From NCBI RefSeq assembly GCF_000332055.1, contig NZ_ALVZ01000228.1:27204-91203 (forward strand): a DNA stretch of 64,000 nucleotides, written 5' to 3'. The notes beneath the pieces were generated by a model. The model was not told the DNA's origin and searched no databases. It worked only from the letters and a program-made list of their open reading frames with translations. This stretch comes from Xenococcus sp. PCC 7305. GTDB lineage: Bacteria; Cyanobacteriota; Cyanobacteriia; Cyanobacteriales; Xenococcaceae. Below, one piece after another: positions 61,853 to 64,000 of this stretch (position 1 is the first letter of the stretch; each line of letters starts with the position of its first letter). Position numbers and translations under genes: made by a program.

Positions 61853-62605
61853 ATTTATCTTGAGCGAAATCTTTCCTTCAGAAAAACTGATTGCTGTAGA
61901 TTTAAAATTAAGCAACGTTCCTTTCGTCTAGATGGTTTATTCACAACAAGAGAAGAATATAGCGATTTACCACTTTACTTCGTAGAAGTACAGTTTTATC
62001 AAGAAACAGACTTTTATGACCGTTTGTTTCCCAGTATCTTTCTTTTCTTCAGTCAATATAAACCAATAAATCCCGAATGGTTTGCCATTGTTATCTTCGA
62101 TCGCAAAAGCAATGATGTAGCTATTCCGACTAGATACCAAGAAATAGCTCAACTTAGACTACAGAGAATATATCTCGACGAGATCTCACAACAAGAGCAA
62201 TTCGATATTGGAATCGGTATACTAAAATTAGTAGTAGAAACAGAAGACAAAGCAGGAGAATTAGCCAGAAATTTAATAGAAAGAACGAAACAAGAAGTTA
62301 AAAATAATGTCAATCAAAAACAATTACGAGAATTAATTGAAACAATCATTATTTATAAATTTCCAAAATTAAGTTATGAGGAGATAGAAAACATGTTAAA
62401 TCTACAAGAAATCAAAGAAACTAGAGTTTATCAAGATGCTAAGGCAGAAGGAATTCAAAAAGGGAAACGAGAAGGAATTGAAGAAGGAATGTTACGACAA
62501 AAACTAGCGATGATTCCTCTATTACAAGGATTGGGATTAACTATTGAACAAATTGCCCAAAGATTAGAGATTTCAGAAAAGTTAGTTCGAGAAAGTATTA
62601 AATAG
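61853..62605 (+). pseudogene. Rpn/DUF2887-family gene, N-terminally truncated and frameshifted
   Basis: The 3' part (from about 61925: RLDGLFTTREEYSDLPLYFVEVQFYQETDFYDRLFPSIFLFF) matches the PD-(D/E)XK-like Rpn/DUF2887 family. Upstream, the matching segment SEKLIAVDLKLSNVPF is in another frame, so one base has been lost near 61920-61926. The family's usual N-terminal start is absent. The C-terminal helical region (QKGKREGIEEGMLRQK, then IAQRLEISEKLV) is intact to 62605. A TTG at 62024 could start a fragment of 193 aa. Rpn proteins are linked to RecA-independent recombination and phage-type defence, but this copy is broken. Confidence 0.75.
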
Positions 62606-62620
62606 ATTGCGGCTACTTAA

Positions 62621-63700
62621 GTGGAAAAGAAAGTATTAGTAATCGGCGGTTGTGGCAGAATTGGTGGTTGTGTTGCTCAAGATATTCTGACTCATACTAA
62701 TAGTAAGGTAATTGTTACCAGCAGAAAGCCGCAAACTGTGGTGGCTTCTCCCTTAAAATTTCTCGCTTTAGATTTAGCAGATACAGAAGCATTAAAAAAA
62801 GCCATATCCTCTGTAGATTTAGTAGTCCATTGTGCAGGCCCCTTCCACTATAGAGAAGGCAAAGTTTTAGCAACTTGTATCGAATTAGGAGTAGATTATC
62901 TAGACGTTAGTGATCATCGTTCCCTCTATAAAAAAGTCATTCCTTGGCAAGAGAAGGCAAAAGCATCAGGAATCACAGCCATCTTAAACACGGGAGTTTT
63001 TCCTGGCATTTCCAATAGCATGGTCAAGCAAGGTATTGAGCAGTTTGAGCAGCCGCAAAAAATTAAGTTAAATTATGTAGTTGCAGGTTCTGGCGGTGCG
63101 GGGGTGACCGTGATGAGAACTACTTTTCTGGGGTTAACCTCCAGCTTTGATGTTTGGTTGGATGGACAATGGCAAGCAAAAAAACCCTATAGCGAAAGAG
63201 AAATTGTTGACTTTCCTGAACCCTATGGCAAAACGGGAGTCTACTGGTTTGATGTGGCTGAAACCTATACTTTTGCCGAGTCTTTTGATGTGGAAAGCGT
63301 AATCACTAAATTTGGCTCTGTTCCCGATCTTTACAATCATCTTACTTGGATCACTGCTAATATTTTTCCGAGAGCTTTAATGAAAAGTAACTTCGGCATC
63401 GAATTTCTGTCACAAGTTAGTTATTGGATGACAACTGTGACAGATAAATTCAGCGGCGTTGGCATCGCGATGCGGGCAGAAATAACCGGAACCATCGCCG
63501 GCAAAGAAACCAGATATTGTTCAACAATGGTTCATGAGGATACCGCGATCGCAGCTGGAGCAGGAACAGGAACTATTGCACAACTAATCTTAGAAGGAAA
63601 TTTAAGTAAGCCTGGCATTTATCCTGTTGAGCGAGCCTTGCCAACAGAATTATTTTTAGCAGGAATGAAAAAGAGAAACATAGAAATCCTTGAACATTAA
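62621..63700 (+). CDS. Saccharopine dehydrogenase family NAD(P)-binding protein
   Basis: GTG start. An N-terminal Rossmann domain (KVLVIGGCGRIGGCVAQDIL, VVHCAGPFHYREGKVLATCIELGVDYLDVSD) matches saccharopine dehydrogenase-like and trans-acting enoyl-reductase proteins. A catalytic domain follows (GITAILNTGVFPGISNSMVKQGI, GTGTIAQLILEGN). 359 aa, normal. The family includes spermidine and carboxynorspermidine dehydrogenases and lysine-pathway enzymes; the substrate is unknown here. 15 bases downstream of the pseudogene. Confidence 0.82.
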   Translation: MEKKVLVIGGCGRIGGCVAQDILTHTNSKVIVTSRKPQTVVASPLKFLALDLADTEALKKAISSVDLVVHCAGPFHYREGKVLATCIELGVDYLDVSDHRSLYKKVIPWQEKAKASGITAILNTGVFPGISNSMVKQGIEQFEQPQKIKLNYVVAGSGGAGVTVMRTTFLGLTSSFDVWLDGQWQAKKPYSEREIVDFPEPYGKTGVYWFDVAETYTFAESFDVESVITKFGSVPDLYNHLTWITANIFPRALMKSNFGIEFLSQVSYWMTTVTDKFSGVGIAMRAEITGTIAGKETRYCSTMVHEDTAIAAGAGTGTIAQLILEGNLSKPGIYPVERALPTELFLAGMKKRNIEILEH

Positions 63701-63727
63701 ACATTTAAGTAATAATAATTAAAACGA

Positions 63728-63763
63728 AGGCAGAAGAATGAAGGCAGAAGGCAGAAGGCAGAA
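63728..63763. repeat. GAAGGCA heptamer repeat
   Basis: Several GAAGGCA/GAAGGCAGA-type heptamers in tandem after the 63700 stop. The same unit, on the other strand, flanks the hairpin at 63884-63926. Confidence 0.7.
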
Positions 63764-63883
63764 GGTAACTGGCATAGTGGTGAGTCTAATTCTCCCACTA
63801 TGCCCTGTTCCACTTAAAGAAGTGGAGGAATTCAACCTAAACGAATAAATTAGAAGTAGTTTTATCCTTCTGCCCTCTCTCTT

Positions 63884-63926
63884 GGTGAGCGTTCCCTTGC
63901 GCCTGACGGCGGCGCGGGGTCTCACC
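63884..63926. repeat. Palindromic element, copy 2 (GGTGAG stem)
   Basis: Hairpin with GGTGAG (63884-63889) and CTCACC (63921-63926) outer arms and GCGCC/GGCGC inner arms. It is the reverse-orientation counterpart of the element at 31016-31058. At one outer-stem pair C-G has changed to A-T on both sides. The 3' side continues with CTGCCCT heptamers to the window edge. Confidence 0.8.
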
Positions 63927-64000
63927 GCTGCCCTCTGCCCTCTGCCATCTGCCCTCTGCCTTCAAGGGCGAAGCCCCGTTAAAAGTGAGTGATTCTAATC

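Overview
The window comes from a cyanobacterium. The HIP1 octamer GCGATCGC is frequent inside genes and spacers. There are genes for an allophycocyanin-type alpha/beta pair and a CP43-like chlorophyll antenna, and many cyanobacteria-typical families (DUF1823, DUF928, DUF4332, DUF29, LysS with a KTSC tail). Spacers carry heptanucleotide tandem repeats. DNA is moderately AT-rich. The species cannot be fixed from sequence alone. No tRNA, rRNA, CRISPR array or complete insertion sequence was seen.

Layout. 0-5.4 kb: two MscS channels flank a rimK/aspartoacylase-like pair. 5.6-8.6 kb (minus): ABC exporter plus a small Rof-like protein. 9-11.7 kb: J-domain/pentapeptide protein, a GT2 glycosyltransferase and a membrane ABM-domain protein. 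12-15.2 kb: a PASTA lipoprotein divergent from a three-gene MotA/ExbB-ExbD-like operon. 15.4-18.2 kb (minus): a flavoprotein and a B12-radical SAM enzyme whose genes abut. 18.5-25.5 kb: a probable defence/accessory island with DUF29, a NACHT NTPase carrying a 37-unit hexamer repeat, an XRE regulator with a divergent two-gene cassette, and a Septu-like PtuA-PtuB pair whose nuclease gene is out of frame at an A9 tract. 25.7-32.3 kb: mixed metabolism and signalling (CNBD histidine kinase, fatty-acid-hydroxylase-like protein, SDR, PhyH, nagB).

32.4-37.7 kb: di-haem peroxidase followed by two coupled membrane sensors. The first ends in what looks like a dead IS200/Y1-transposase-like domain. The second has a class III cyclase domain lacking all six catalytic residues, fused to a C-terminal globin whose expected proximal His is Tyr. 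37.7-47.8 kb (minus): a one-protein hybrid NRPS-PKS (partial C, A with N-methyltransferase, PCP, KS, AT, KR, ACP, TE) with a separate methyltransferase gene. Its domains predict N-methylglycine extended once by malonate and reduced. 48.1-51.2 kb: MscS-CNBD channel, PstS-like lipoprotein and DUF4332. 51.3-54.9 kb: lysS-KTSC, DUF928, and a LuxR-type response regulator.

55-57.8 kb (minus): apcD4-apcB3-isiX, the gene set associated with low-light photoacclimation, ending in a clear terminator and preceded by a long spacer with a duplicated block. 58.8-63.7 kb: propeller-transglutaminase protein, a decayed accessory patch (truncated paralogue, orphan RHH protein, frameshifted Rpn/DUF2887 gene) and a saccharopine dehydrogenase-like gene. 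The most unusual items are the A9 frameshift at ptuA/ptuB, the two catalytically stripped signalling proteins, the stator operon with one Asp-bearing and one Asp-less ExbD-like subunit, and a Rof-like protein in a phylum generally considered to lack Rho.
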